DNA from: Galeruca laticollis
Taxonomy: Eukaryota > Arthropoda > Insecta > Coleoptera > Chrysomelidae
Direction of reading: 5' to 3'
Assembly (NCBI GenBank): GCA_963921935.1
Contig: OY998176.1
Span: 170,620,445-170,684,444 of the forward strand
Length of the DNA stretch: 64,000 bases
Positions within the stretch are counted from its first letter, which is position 1. Each line of letters starts with the position of its first letter. A program made the translations under genes and the position numbers. The notes under the pieces are model-generated. The model saw nothing but the letters and a program-made list of their open reading frames with translations, ran no database searches and was not told the origin of the DNA. Positions 30,601 to 42,606 of this stretch are shown here, one piece after another.

Positions 30601-30789
30601 GGTGGAACAAATGGTTACCAGATTTAATATTTTGTAAAATGTATGGATACATAGAAAAAAACTAGATGCTTATAGTAATGCTTACAATTTTATTTCTCTG
30701 GTGAGAAGAATATAAAAAAAGTTTTTCAAGACCGAAAACGGGACCCTCGGGTCACACCGTATGTTGCCCAAAATTTCTTAAAAAAATAT
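30601..30789. other. AT-rich spacer
   Basis: No recognisable feature between the repeat block and the Jockey-like RT remnant. Confidence 0.4.
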
Positions 30790-31751
30790 CTCGTCACGGG
30801 AAATCTAGACAAGATAATGACGATTAACACATCAACACTTAAACTCAATAAACACATTGAACACAAATAATCTAACAACATGTACAGACATATTTAATAT
30901 AATTCAACAGCTAAAAAAGAAAACAGCCCTCGGATCACACGGGATACACAACACTCTAATTAAAAACATACCTAAAAAAGCTATTGTCCAAATAACATAT
31001 ATCGTAAATTAAATTATATAAAGTTACAAACAACCCTGCTATATGGATAGCTATATACCAATATCCTTATTAAACAATATAGCAAAGGTGATAGAAAAAA
31101 TTATGTTAAAAAGGCTTGAAAATGTCATCGATAAATACAACATTATACCACCCGAGCAGTACTAATTCAGAGGCGGCCATATTACAGGGTCTCAAATCAT
31201 ATTAGAGAATCATATCACGTGAAAAACAAAGCCATTATGGTAACCATCGACATACAAAAAGCTTTTGATTCCGTATTGCTCGTGGGATCAATCTACAAGT
31301 TAATTCAATTAAAAATACCGGATCATTTAATTGAAAAAATGAAATCTTATGTAACCAAAATAATTTTCTCTACCAAAATTAATAACCACACAGCTGGACC
31401 ATACTCAGTTCAAGCTGGAGTATCGCAAGGCTCTGTATTATCACCTTTGCTATCTTCCATATTATCCACGATATCCGAATCTTACCTCAAATACTAACAG
31501 CTATGTATCCTGACGACACTTGTTTTGTGACATCGACAAAGAATCCTGATCAAGCTTTGGATGGCGCACAAACACACATTACACAAAAATGATTGCATAT
31601 TTCCAAGAACACAAATTATCTATAAATGCATCCAAAGCAGAGTATTGATTACTCAGGAGATTAGCTAGAAAAGACAGTTCATTGCAATCTCGGCTGCATG
31701 TAGACGCACATCTAATTAAGCCCAGTAATACCCTAAAATATTTGGGGTATA
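30790..31751 (+). pseudogene. Jockey-like LINE reverse transcriptase, 5' half
   Basis: RT palm motifs can be read: I-S-L-L-N-N-I-A-K-V-I-E-K-I (~31055), P-P-E-Q-Y (~31150), then the open frame 31219-31497 with V-T-I-D-I-Q-K-A-F-D-S-V (motif A Asp) and Q-A-G-V-S-Q-G-S-V-L-S-P-L (motif B). A frame change leads to M-Y-P-D-D-T-C-F (motif C; usually Y/F-A-D-D, here Pro replaces Ala). Upstream sequence has stops and a deletion near 31015. The coding sequence is cut by a TA-flanked transposon at 31752 and resumes at 35687. Confidence 0.75.
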
Positions 31752-32225
31752 CTGTACCGGGTGGCCGTCGGCCATATCTCAGAAGTGGATTATAGCACAG
31801 GTTCGGAAAAAAAAATTATAAAAAAAGTGGCCTCGAGAAACGCCTGGAAATTATTTTCAGAATTGTAGGTCCACCGCTAGAAGGCGCATTTGACAGTTAA
31901 CATTTTAAAATTCAAAATTTACTCTATTGAGAAGCATAATAAATATTATAATCGGATTTCTCGACAAATTCTGCATAATTTTAATATGACAAGTTTAAGT
32001 CTATCTCTTGAAATAAGGGGTGGGGGAGAGTGGGAGACTTGTTACGAAAAAACGCCTGTAATTCCGGTTCTGCTTGACAGATGATTTGAATAAACTTGAT
32101 TTTGTTCGGAAGAGCTTTTGTTGGACAATCGAAAACATGTAAATATAAAGCAATCTGATTAATAACATAAATGCTAGAGTGCGCTGTTTTTTTTTTGAAT
32201 ATTGTGTTTTCTCGTAACAACTTTG
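31752..32225 (+). repeat. Left long terminal inverted repeat
   Basis: Pairs with 35205-35686. By eye it lacks ~13 bp found in the right copy just inside the tip (the segment after GTGGCC). Confidence 0.75.
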
Positions 32226-32553
32226 AATAGAAGCATACAAATTTAAGTGGGTCTTTGAAAAGTAGACTAAATTAGTCATAAAACAGTGCAAACCGCAAGG
32301 CGATATCTCTTTTCTATCCTGAGATATCGTAAGAAACAGGTAAATACCGGGAATTGTTCTTCCAACGTCTAGAAGGCCAATGAAGTAAGTTCTGCTTGAT
32401 AATAAATACATCAATCTGTCACAGTCTAAACATGAGTTATTATTGAACCGATTTTAGGTGTTTGATACAACGTGCCCTTACTGATGACAACAAAATTTGT
32501 AAAGATGGCCATGTAAGATACAAAATAGATTCCAATTTGAAAACAAGGAAGCT

Positions 32554-33690
32554 ATGATTATGACGCATATGTCAAAAATTATTAATCGTGTTGCAGTTGA
32601 TAAAATGATTCTTGTAAATGAAGAAGCATTTGATATGTTAGTAGTTTATTTTGAATGTATGAGAAATGCAACCGTTGCTGCTCGAGTGTATACACTGCAG
32701 TGCCCAAACAGACGACATCACAGCAGAAGAGTTTTCCTCCGACTCGAACACAATGTGCGTACTACTGGAAATGTGAATCTTCCTGTGTACCAAAGACAAC
32801 ACAGAGGTAGAACAGAAGCAAATATCATTGATGTTTCAGCTTATGTCAATGTCAACCTTCATTGAAGCATCAGAACCATAGATAGAAACCTAGGTATATG
32901 TCGAACCACCGTTCAAAATATTTTAGGAGAACCCAGGTGACTACTTATTTATTAATGCACGTCTCATTCGGTGTTCGAATGATAAAAATGTTCTAATATT
33001 TTTTTATTTTTCGTTTGTCCAGTAGGTGAATACTTATATGTTTCTCATTCTTATCATACCGAAAATATCATTGAATAAAGTTAACTTGTGAAAACATGAC
33101 TAATATATTTGCCGCCATTTTATGTCCAGTTTCAATAAAACACCAAATTATTTAATGAAATTATCTTATGCTGTGTGAATATATTTTTAACTAACAACAT
33201 GATAATTAAGTGAGGCAAACTAAAGTTACAATGTACCAATAATAAAAATATTGAGAGGTCTGTCGAAAAAAATTCGTAATAACATTACGAGAGTTAATGC
33301 ATTTAAAGTCACTTTTCGTTTACTAACAACGAATGCCTTCGATGTGTCTTATTGATATGATTATACTATTTTAGATTACACCCATATCACATGGTCCTAC
33401 ACCTAAGTTCGAATGCTCAAGATTTCGATACCAGGTTAGATTTTTGCAACTGGCTGTCATATATGACACACGACGATCCGGAAATACTTTCACGAATTAT
33501 GTGGACAGATCAGGCAGTGTTTCATAATGATGGTAGTGCAAATCGACATTATATGCACTACTGGTCTGATATGAATACCCACTGGATGCAGGAGGTCCAA
33601 CATCAGGGTCGTTGTTCTGTAAATGTGTGGTGCGGGATTCTAGGTGGAGGAATAATTGAGCCTTTTTACTTCTCCGCCCAACCTATCTAA
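32554..33690 (+). pseudogene. Mariner-like transposase, N-terminal and first catalytic part
   Basis: From ATG 32554 the frame gives a DUF4817-like N-terminal domain (M-R-N-A-T-V-A-A-R-V-Y) to TGA at 32863. The same frame then continues with a helix-turn-helix (I-R-T-I-D-R-N-L-G-I ... T-T-V-Q-N-I-L). A GT-AG intron at 32937-33374 would join in frame to H-P-Y-H-M-V-L-H. Next comes Q-D-F-D-T-R-L-D-F-C-N-W and M-W-T-D-Q-A-V-F, with the first catalytic Asp. C-S-V-N-V-W-C-G-I-L-G-G follows. The gene is cut at about 33675 by the repeat block and resumes near 34517. Confidence 0.75.
32937..33374 (+). other. Putative 438-bp intron in mariner-like transposase
   Basis: Donor CAG|GTGACT at 32937 and acceptor ATTTTAG at 33368-33374. 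The flanking codons join in frame between the helix-turn-helix and the L-H-P-Y-H segment that normally follows directly in this family. The inside is AT-rich and has no transposon signature. Confidence 0.55.
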
Positions 33691-34515
33691 TATGCGAGAA
33701 AAGTATTGGTTTACCCTAAAAAAAGTTGGAATTTTGAAAATTTTTTTTTGAGTTACTTTTACGTTTTACATCAACAACAACACGAAAAAACGGTTTTTGG
33801 AAAAAAGTGTGTGTGTCGTCGTCGTCGTCGTCGTCGTTGTCGTCGGCCACTTTTCCTTACATGTCTCTGTCTTGTTAGCACGATACAGCCTCCGGAGTGC
33901 AATAAGTCACCAATTTTATGATGGAATATTGTTGAGAAAATGTTACAGATAAACCCTATCGCTTTTCAGCTCACGAGAGCCAGTACAACGGGTGCTATGG
34001 TACTTGAAGTACGACATTTTGTCATATTTTGAGAAATTTCAGTTTGTTAGCACGATACAGCCTCCGGAGTTCAACTATTCACCAATTTCATGATATAATA
34101 TTATTGAGGACATCCCACTGATGAACCCTATTGATTTTCAGCTCACCAGAGCCAATACAACAGGTGCTACAGTATTTTAAGTACGATATTTTTGTCATTT
34201 TTGGAGAAGTTTCAGTTTGTTAGCAGGATACAGCCTCCGGAGTATATACAAGTGACCAATTTCATGATTGGTTACTATTCAAAGCGTCTCAAAGATGAAC
34301 CTTATTGATATTCAGCTCAATAAAGCCAGTAGTACCACGGGTGCTATGGTACTTGAAGTACCAAATTTTTGTCATTTTTGGAGAATTTTCAGTTTGTTAG
34401 CAAGATACATCCCCCGAAGTTTATACAAGTAACAATTTCATGATAGAATGTTGTTCAGGGCCACACATGCGGACAAGTTAGTTTTAATCTTTGAACCCGT
34501 TCATTTTTTATTGAG
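33691..34515 (-). repeat. ~172-bp repeat element, block 2 (inverted)
   Basis: Begins with the CCGCCCAACCTATCTAATATG end and an AAGTATTGGTTTACC phrase, then a (GTC)n microsatellite at 33812-33845. The repeat landmark CAGCCTCCGGAG occurs at 33886, 34058, 34231 and ~34408 (spacing 172, 173, ~177). It ends with GGACAAGTTAGTTTTAATC and CGTTCATTTTTTATT. It is nested in the transposase gene. Confidence 0.8.
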
Positions 34516-34516
34516 A

Positions 34517-34946
34517 CTGTTAATGGAGAGAGATATTCAGATTTTTTCAGCAACGAATTGCCAATTCTTTCATAAGACGTACCTTTGGTCATTCGTCTTG
34601 ACATGATCTTGCAACATGATGGGTGCCCGGAACATTATTCTAGAGATGTTCGGTATTTATTAGATCAGCCATTCCCTAGAAGGTGGATAGGACGTGGAAG
34701 TACATTTATTGGACCACCGAGGTCTCCAGACGTAACTTGTTTAGATTTTTATTTGGGGGGCGAGTAAAAAATCTCGTTTATACCGATAGACCTGCAACAA
34801 GAGCTGACATAGTTGAAAGAATACGACAGACAATACGAAGTATTCAAAGGGTAGAAATTAAAGCTGCTGTTTACTCTACCCATCAGCGATTGATTTCATG
34901 CATTGAAAATGGCGGACGACATTTCGAACATCTAGGGCGGCACTAA
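34517..34946 (+). pseudogene. Mariner-like transposase, C-terminal catalytic part
   Basis: Resumes with V-N-G-E-R-Y-S-D-F-F. Then come L-Q-H-D-G (second Asp, ~34616) and P-P-R-S-P-D-V-T-C-L-D-F (third Asp, ~34730), with 36 residues between these two Asp by hand count. The last Asp marks a DDD mariner-type enzyme. A frameshift at about 34757 (Gly-rich run) leads into R-V-K-N-L-V-Y-T-D-R-P and a normal C-terminus ending at 34946. Confidence 0.75.
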
Positions 34947-35204
34947 TTATTTACGTAGTTATTTATTAAAGGTTTCAATTGTTCGACTTTTCACATTATT
35001 TTAAAATTCGTTCTCATTGTTAGTAGCGACAGCATTACATTTAGGTAATCTAGTGGCAACAATAACATTAGTATGATAAGAGTTTAAATTACTGCAGACC
35101 AATGTAAAATCTTTCCATTCAGGCTAAATTTAATAATTTCTGAACCAGCCTCCTATACGTCGGAAGAACAATTCCCGCCATTTGCTTCTTTATGAAATTG
35201 TTAC

Positions 35205-35686
35205 GAGAAAACAGAATATTTAAAAAAAACAGCTCCCTCTAGCATTTATGTTATTCATCAGATTGACTCATATTCAAATATTTTCGATTGTTCAACAAAA
35301 TCTCTTTCAAACAACATCAAGTTTATCAAAATCGGTCAAGCAGAACCGGAATTACATGCGTCTTTTCTTAACAAGCTTCCCACTCTTTCCCACCCCTTAT
35401 TTGAAGAGATAGACTCAAACTTGTCACACTAAAAACTTGCAGAATTTGTCGAGGATTTGATTATAATATTCAATATGCTCCCTATCTGAGTACGTTTTGA
35501 AAAATTTCACATTTAAAAATTTTAACTGTCAAATGCGCCCTCTAGCGGTGTACCTACAATTCTGAAAATAATTTCTAGGCGTTTCCCGAGGCCACTTTTG
35601 TTATGAAATTGTTCCTCCCGAACCTGTGGTATAATCCACTCCTGAGATATGGCCGACGGCCGTTCTTAATTGGCCACCCGGTACAG
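35205..35686 (-). repeat. Right long terminal inverted repeat
   Basis: Inverted partner of 31752-32225, diverged by scattered substitutions. Confidence 0.75.
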
Positions 35687-36498
35687 TACCTATACCCGAA
35701 ATCAAGTCAACACAAATGCAAATGCGCACATAAAATAACGCAACAAGTAAATGAAGCTAAGGTTGCAATGAGCCGACTGTGCCTACACATATGTAGACAC
35801 AGTAAACTCACAAGGCACAGCAAAATAATCATTTATAAACTCCCACTCACTGCAGATGGTACAAAACATGTATCTGCGCATTGGGATCAAAAATAATTGT
35901 TAACTCAAATTACCACGAAACTCATGGTTACATGACAAAGCCGATATACCGACCACAGATAACCCACAGAATACCGACTATCAAAGACTGTGGAACTAAA
36001 ATCTCGTCAAACTTTTATAATTACTGTCTGCTAAGAGATCTTCGTAAGAATCTAGACGCAAATCGCGCAGACAACATCCGAGATAGTGGATGTAGGCTTT
36101 TGCACGGCTCGTTAATTACATAACAAAGTTGTTTAATTCTAAACCTATTATCTTCACCAAAATGTGTAAATCAATCCGATAAATAAATAACTATAAGAAC
36201 GTCAGTCATGTTGCTACCTCAAAAACTAACCCCACTATCAATTTTGAAGCCCTGTTTTTCACTTACTTTTCAGGGGAAACACAGCAGAAACATGCTAGGA
36301 GTCACAAATGCACACCAGGGACCTATACGAATGGATGATGCCGTACAGCAAGCAACCATACATACATTTCATATACATACATACTATATTCAGAAAAATC
36401 GCCAGACCACCGGCACACATTATACTATGTAATTTTTATGAATATTGTAAATTGGGTTTCAAAACATATCAATAAAGACCTTTTTATTATTATTATCG
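35687..36498 (+). pseudogene. Jockey-like LINE, 3' half and poly(A) end
   Basis: Continues the LINE after the transposon: N-A-H-I-K (~35735), I-I-I-Y-K-L (~35828) and the C-terminal I-S-S-N-F-Y-N-Y-C segment (~36005), with frameshifts. An AATAAA at about 36470 and a (TTA)n tail at ~36480-36498 mark the 3' end. No IN or RNase H is present, which suits the Jockey group. Confidence 0.65.
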
Positions 36499-37696
36499 AG
36501 ACGAGACCAGAAAAGTCTAGCGCGCGTGTAAAACCCTAGTGAGTCTGCGACAGAACGTCATGAAACCCTTATTGTAGTTTGCACGTCAATCGAAATTTCA
36601 AAAGATCATTTTTCAACCTTCGTATAAAGCAAAGTAGCGGTACTGTTTGATACCAAAGTTATGCACAAGGATTTTAAAAATTCCCAGATGAACTTTTATT
36701 CATCCATGAGTGAGTTAATTTCCTTGTTATTCACAGATATTGTTCCATCACTCGTAAATAGAAACTATTTCCAAACGAAAATAAATGATTATCCAACATT
36801 GCAATTACAGTGGATAAATATAGTTTCACAAATTTTCAATGAATAAATCCCAATTGATTATTGGTTCCCACAAACAAATAATTTCAAAGATACATTATAG
36901 ATAAAGTCAATTAGTAATTATAAATATAGACAAATCCGTTTAATCACTTTTGGAATGTGTTATTGTATAAATAAATCAATAAATTATTATAAACAAAATA
37001 CAAAATATGACTGAGTCGTGTTGAATGAGTAATAAATGTACAAACGCCGGTACTAAATGATTCATCACTACATGCTACAGATATCTTAATGATATCCAAT
37101 GTTTTTGATCCTATTTTGAAGAGAATCGTCATTTTGAAATCTTAATGATTATCCAGTTTAATTCAAATTGATTATTCTCCAAACTACGGCATTGTTGGCT
37201 GTAGTGCATTGTTGTATTATTTGATATATTATCAAATGAGAAGCAATGAAATCTTTTTTTTGAACTTCAATGAAAATATCACAAGATAAATTGGGTCTGA
37301 ACTAAGTATTTGCAACTAATAACGCCACACTACGATTTCAAGAGATTTCAAAATGAAAAGAAATATTGAAATTCGAATTCTTCTGACAGGCTGTGGTAGG
37401 CTAGATCCAATGGCAAATGAAGATATTTTGCAACGTTGTCATGAGGGAAAACTTTATAAGTACCTTTTTACTTTAACACTCGTTAAAGAGAAACGCAAAG
37501 TACTCGAAACGTATTCTTTCAAATAATGTTTGGAAATATATATTTTAAACTGCAGTGAAGATGCTTTCATAATAGAAAATATAATGTAAAATGTATGAGT
37601 TGTTCAGAAAATATGTGATGTAACACACATACACAAATTTCGTTACCCCAGAATTCCGTACTCGATTTAGTACCGGATCGCTTATTCTACTTCTGT
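36499..37696. other. No gene recognised
   Basis: Mostly AT-rich. A short GC-richer patch at 36500-36590 and a small palindrome TTTGATATATTATCAAA at ~37219-37235 (repeated at ~49588-49606) are the only landmarks. Frames at 36661-36846 and 36944-37132 have no recognisable motif. Confidence 0.45.
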
Positions 37697-39262
37697 TTAA
37701 CCCATTTATGCCCAACGGGTCGAAAACGACCCAATCCCTAAACTAAGCAATTAGCTATACAAGCATGCTTTAAAGTATTGCCTATATTCAGTAGTCAAAT
37801 CAATAAACATCGTTAGTATCAGTTCACAGAACGTGCTGAGGATTATATTTCTTGGTTATCGTGTCATGTTTAGACGATAAAATAATCTAGTGTGACATGG
37901 AGAGTTCTTTGTTTGAGTACTCATTGTATTGTTTTTCAAATCATTTATTGCACTGGTTTCAAGTTGTACGAATTAATATTAGTTTTGGGGTTAGGTATGT
38001 TAGTTTGAATAATAAGTGCATAAAAATTAGATTGGATCCTTATCGACCCGTTGAACAAATATGTGATATATATTTGCCAATTTAGGAAGAAACCACTAAC
38101 GACGGCTGAGTAATTGGACGAAATTGAAAAACTCTCCAAAGGTGACCCTGTTCCAGATGCAATCTATATGAATCCCCCATATGATAATGGAATTGAAAGT
38201 AATGTTGACTCAGGGGATGAAGACTGCGATAACTCTCACAGACTAAATTCGATGCAGCTTCAAGCGAAAACGGAAACCAATATAGAGGAAGACAGTAGTA
38301 ACAATGAAGACAGCAACGTTATAGAGCCTCAAGGAAGGCAGAAAGGGGTACAAAACAACCAAATACCGAATTTTTACCTGTGTTGACATTAGGCGATGAA
38401 TGTGACCTCTGGAATTTATGGAGCTGTTCTTGAATCCGGAAATATTGGAGCTACTCGTAAAACACAGCGTACTTTGAGCAGGCAGCAAAAATTGTAGATT
38501 GGAAATCGGCAACGACGAGACGTTCGTTTTTATTGCAGTTCTATATGTAAGTGGTTACGTTCCCGTTCTCAGGCGTCGCATGTTTTGGGAAGCTCGAGAT
38601 GACACCAGAAATGTTTTGGTACATAATTCTATCAGATGAAATCGATTTGAAGAGATTATCAGATTCCTTCATGCAGCCGATAACAACAACGTAGCACAGA
38701 ATAAAAGAATGGCCAAGTTACGCCCTTTGATCGAAAAAATTAACCAAAATTTTGTTAAATATACCCCCGTTAGTGCTTGTATGTCTATTGACGAATCCAT
38801 GATCCCATATTTTGGCCGAAACGATAGTAAACAGTTTATCAGGGAAAGCCATTCCGTTTCGGCTACAAAGCATGGGTTTTGGCAACTCCATCAGGTTACT
38901 GCGTCAATTTAGACGTATACCAAGGACGCAAGACTCAACCGACTGACGAAATTCTTGGGCTTGGGGAATCTGTGGTAATAAATTTTGCCAAATTGCTGCA
39001 GACTAATTTTCCTGATTTGCAGTTTCCATTATTATTTGACAAATTCTTTACAAGCGCCTCTCATATCAACAAGTTGGGAGAAATGGGTATTTACGCAACG
39101 AGTACAGTGCGAGAAACCCGTACCGATAAATGTCCACTCGAAATTTCTTCACAAATGAAAAAAAGAGAAAAGGGTGTATTTGACAATGCAAGTGACAAAG
39201 TTAATAACATTGTTTGTGTACGTTGGAACGACAACATTATTGTAACAGTGTTGTCGAATTAA
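37697..39262 (+). mobile_element. piggyBac element, 3'-truncated
   Basis: TTAA at 37697-37700 is followed by CCCATTTATGCCCAACGGGTC with a subterminal palindrome GGGTCGAAAACGACCC. Transposase coding sequence starts near 38070 and is lost after 39262. No right end was found, so the copy is cut short before the Crypton palindrome at 39441. Confidence 0.75.
38070..39262 (+). pseudogene. piggyBac transposase (PGBD-like), C-terminus missing
   Basis: The N-terminus reads K-P-L-T-T-A-E then a stop, D-E-I-E-K-L-S-K-G and a long acidic linker (38114-38386), as in PGBD-type proteins. After frame changes: R-F-E-E-I-I-R-F-L-H-A-A-D (~38640), then C-M-S-I-D-E-S-M-I-P-Y-F-G-R with the first catalytic Asp (~38785), K-T-Q-P-T-D-E-I-L-G and L-L-F-D-K-F-F-T-S with the second (~39035). 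The third Asp and the Cys-rich C-terminal domain are absent. A frameshift lies at ~38850-38880. piggyBac enzymes excise precisely at TTAA. Confidence 0.8.
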
Positions 39263-39440
39263 GAATTCTGAAAGTTATTGGTTTCATGATGTAGGTAGGT
39301 ACATGTACAAAAAGAAAAAAATATATGGTTTATTCAAGGAGTTATGAACCCGACTTAATAATTTCGAAGAAAAAATTCTCTAAACCATGCAACAATGACG
39401 GCTGTAAAGATTATAATAAATAATGGTGTTATGATAGTTA

Positions 39441-39572
39441 TTTACGTTATAAGTCCAGGAAGTGATTTAGTACGGTACGAAATAGATGTTTATGGACGAG
39501 GCGACGAAGGAGCCGAGTCAAGAATATCTAATCGAGTACCGTAATAATAACTTCATGGACGTATATCGTAAT
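39441..39572. repeat. Imperfect palindrome upstream of second Crypton-like copy
   Basis: TTACGTTATAAGTCCAGGAAG at the left pairs with CTTCATGGACGTATATCGTAA at the right. TACGGTAC/GTACCGTA pair inside, around a GACGAGGCGACGAAGG core. It lies about 0.16 kb before the recombinase N-terminus, comparable in design to 8739, 11722 and 46471. Confidence 0.5.
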
Positions 39573-40599
39573 ATCTTTTTTTCATACCGTTTTCGATTTT
39601 AAATAAAAAGAAAAATTATAGTAAAATATGAAATGTCATATTTGACAATTTTACTGAAAAATAACTCCTCTGATTATTCTCTAATTATTTAAAAAAATTG
39701 AAATTAACAGAAGTCACTAAGGCAATATTGTGAACAAAGGCAGACATATTGAATTTTTGGAAATACAAAAAATATTTTACGAAGGAATGACTGATAATTC
39801 AAATAAAATTGGTGAGAAAAGTGCGGAAGCAGTAGGGCAAATTATTCCAGTTAAGTCTTCGAAAAGGTACGAAAAAGAATATGCGGTGTTTTGCCACTGG
39901 CGTAAGAAATACGAGGTAAAAAGTGCTGATGGAAATGTAATGTTGGCTTCTTTTCTGGATGTGGTAAGAACAGATGTTTTTTAGAATCATTCTTTTCAAA
40001 CCTTTAATTGTCAGTCTGGAACATCAAATAGCTCTTAATTATGGTCTAAATACTCGATGGTAAAATCAATGATCATGGTTAATGAGAATATCAACATTTC
40101 CCGTTATTCTAAGTTAATAGCTTTTTTAAAAAAACAAAGTGCTGACAAAGGAAGAAGTTGAAACATTTATATAGGTGATATATTTCTTTGACATCATGGG
40201 AGCTTCCAGAAGGAATGAACTCCATAAATTAGAACTAAATGATGTAAACGATTTGCCATCTATTTTTCTGGTAACAATTAACGTCACGAACACTCACAGT
40301 TACAGGAAACTTGTAAAAAGTACATGAATATTCGTCCAAAACACGGTATTCTTTTTTTTTTCAATGACATATTGGAACATTCACCATACAAAACATAGGA
40401 ATAAATAAATTTGGAAACGTGGGAAAATAAATTGCTATAGGTATACTTAACCCTTTCAGTACGGCGCCCAAAAGTAGGTAGGATGATACACAGACGGGAG
40501 TTTTTGCAGTGGCAGACAGACGGCTGACAACGGGAGTTTTTGCAGTGGCAGACAGACGGCTGACAAATTTAAACGACACCCTATAAAAAGTAATGTTTA

Positions 40600-40741
40600 T
40601 TAAAAGAAACAACCAAAAAAAAATAAGAAAAGAGCCAATATTTCATTCTTTCAAAATATGTCTGAAAACATGGAACACCACATAGCCCGACGTCACACAA
40701 TTTGCACATAAATCTCGATTATTTTCTTTTTTTCTGGGCAT
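40600..40741 (-). pseudogene. piggyBac transposase, Cys-rich C-terminus
   Basis: On the minus strand the segment gives C-K-L-C-D-V-G-L-C-G-V-P-C-F and a short tail. This is the cross-brace zinc-binding end of piggyBac transposases that recognises the terminal repeats. It sits 150 bp from the TTAA end, as expected. Confidence 0.65.
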
Positions 40742-42606
40742 TTGTTGTATGAGAGCAGACCCAGCATCTTCTCAATTGCGGTTTTCCACCGGAAGCACAA
40801 TACACTACTACATATTGAGAATTACAATCAATCACAATCCTCAGAAGTAGTAGGTACATCAAATGAGAATAAAGGTAATGAAACCAATATATCAATGCAC
40901 GTTACTGAATCTCTGATCCCATCGCAAATCCTCTTAGCTACGGCTATGGTCCAAGTGAAGGATCACTGTAGGAAACGCCATCTAGCCCGCTTTCTGCTAG
41001 ATAATGGATCCCAGTGTAATTTTATAACAGAACAGTTTTGTGATAAGTTAGGTCTAAATAAACTAAAATTTAATTTAGCAATTAGTGGCGTTGGTAAGGC
41101 ATTATCTTTTGCAAATAACAAGGTCAACATTGAAATAAATTCACTGCATTAAAATTACAAAACTGAATTGTCGTGTTTAATATTAAATAAAATTACAGAA
41201 CATTCACTTCTAACTATAGACAAATCAATAGTAAAAATACCCTCAAACATCCAGTTAGCAGATCCAGAGTTTTACAAAAGTGAACAAATTGATATGCTTT
41301 TAGGTTGTGACATATTTTGGCAAGTATTATCAGTGGGTCAGTTTCAATTGGGCAAACATTTGCCAATATTACAAAATACAATGCTAGGATGGATAGTGAG
41401 TGGGGCTATAAACAATTCACAAAAAAATAACAATAGAGCAATTGTATGTCATTTTGTACAACCGGACGAGACATCTATTAACGAACAGTTAGCCAAGTTC
41501 TGGCAACTAGAAAACTATGAGAACGATAAGGTGATGTCAAGCTCGGATAAATTTTGTGAAGAGCATTTTACACAAAACACTATACGTAATTGTAACGGCC
41601 AATTTGTAGTAAAAATGCCATTAAATGAAAAAATATACAATTTAGGGGAATCAAGGATTTACGCAGTCAACCGATTTCTTTCATTTGAAAGAAAACTTGA
41701 GCGAAACTTAGAATTAAAAGAACAATACGTTCAATTCATGCGGGAGTATGAACAATTAAACCACATGTATAAAATATCTGAAGACAATGACACTCAATAG
41801 TTAACTTACTATTTACCCCATCATGCGGTTATAAGAGAATCAGCCATTACTACCAAATGTCGCGTTGTATTTGACGCCAGCGCAAAAACTACTACGGGAA
41901 TCTCTTTAAACGACGCGCAACACAGCGGACCTAAGGTACAATCAGACTTGTTCGAAATTCTGTTAAGATTCAGATCAAGACAATACGTAATAAGCGCAGA
42001 CATTTCGAAACTGTACCGCCAAATATTAATAGATGAATCGCAAAGGTGTTTGCAAAGAATAATTTGGCGTGAAAACCCAAGCGATGAGTTACAATGCTAT
42101 GAGTTGAAAACTATGACGTATGGGACCAGCTCAGCACCATTTTTAGCGACTAGATGCCTTTCACAATTAGCAAGAGATACTAAAATAACGCTGCCACACG
42201 TGTCACGAGTCATAAAAGACGATTTTTATATCGACGACCTTTTAACGAGCTGTGATTCTATTGAGGAACTGTTAACAATTCAAAAATATGTTACTAATAT
42301 TTTAAAATCCGCGGGTTTTACATTAAGAAAATGGTTAACTAATAAAACAGAACTTTTAGATAAATTCGAAATAAACGATGAGTGTATTATAAATATTTTA
42401 CATTTACGTCAAGACGAAAATAGTAAAACTCTAGGGCTATATTGGAATTCGCATAACGATACCATACAATATTCTATTAAATTAGAATGCCCTACAGTTG
42501 TTACAAAACGTATAATTCTGTCCGTTTCGTCGCAAATATTTGATCCGTTAGGATTATTATCACCTGTCACAATAAAAGCAAAGATTATTTTACAGAAATT
42601 GTGACA
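40742..42606 (+). pseudogene. BEL/Pao Gag end, protease and reverse transcriptase
   Basis: Starts with the last Gag knuckle residues (H-R-K-H-N-T-L-L-H). Protease follows with A-R-F-L-L-D-N-G-S-Q-C-N-F (~40985), where BEL proteases use D-x-G-S. The RT region (41800-42604) has R-V-V-F-D-A-S-A-K (~41855), V-I-S-A-D-I-S-K-L-Y (motif A Asp, ~41990) and D-D-F-Y-I-D-D-L-L (the YIDD active site, ~42225). It continues in the same frame through W-L-T-N-K-T-E. Stops at 41150, 41798 and 42602 break it. RT copies element RNA in cytoplasmic particles. Confidence 0.8.

Larger units (their letters stand above)
31752..35686 (+). mobile_element. Mariner-like transposon with ~480-bp inverted repeats
   Basis: Begins CTGTACCGGGTGGCC and ends with its complement, with TA on both sides (31750-31751, 35687-35688). 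Similarity between ends extends inward to about 32225 on the left and 35205 on the right, including the phrases GCCGACGGCC, CCTCTAGCGG, GGCGCATTTGACAG and AAGAGATAGACT. The transposase lies between. A ~172-bp repeat block is nested at 33691-34515. Terminal repeats this long are unusual for mariner-type elements. Confidence 0.8.

Noticed and set aside
40447..40741. Possible BEL 5' LTR
   Set aside because: The sequence reads as the piggyBac tip and Cys-rich C-terminus on the minus strand, so the BEL element is 5'-truncated instead.
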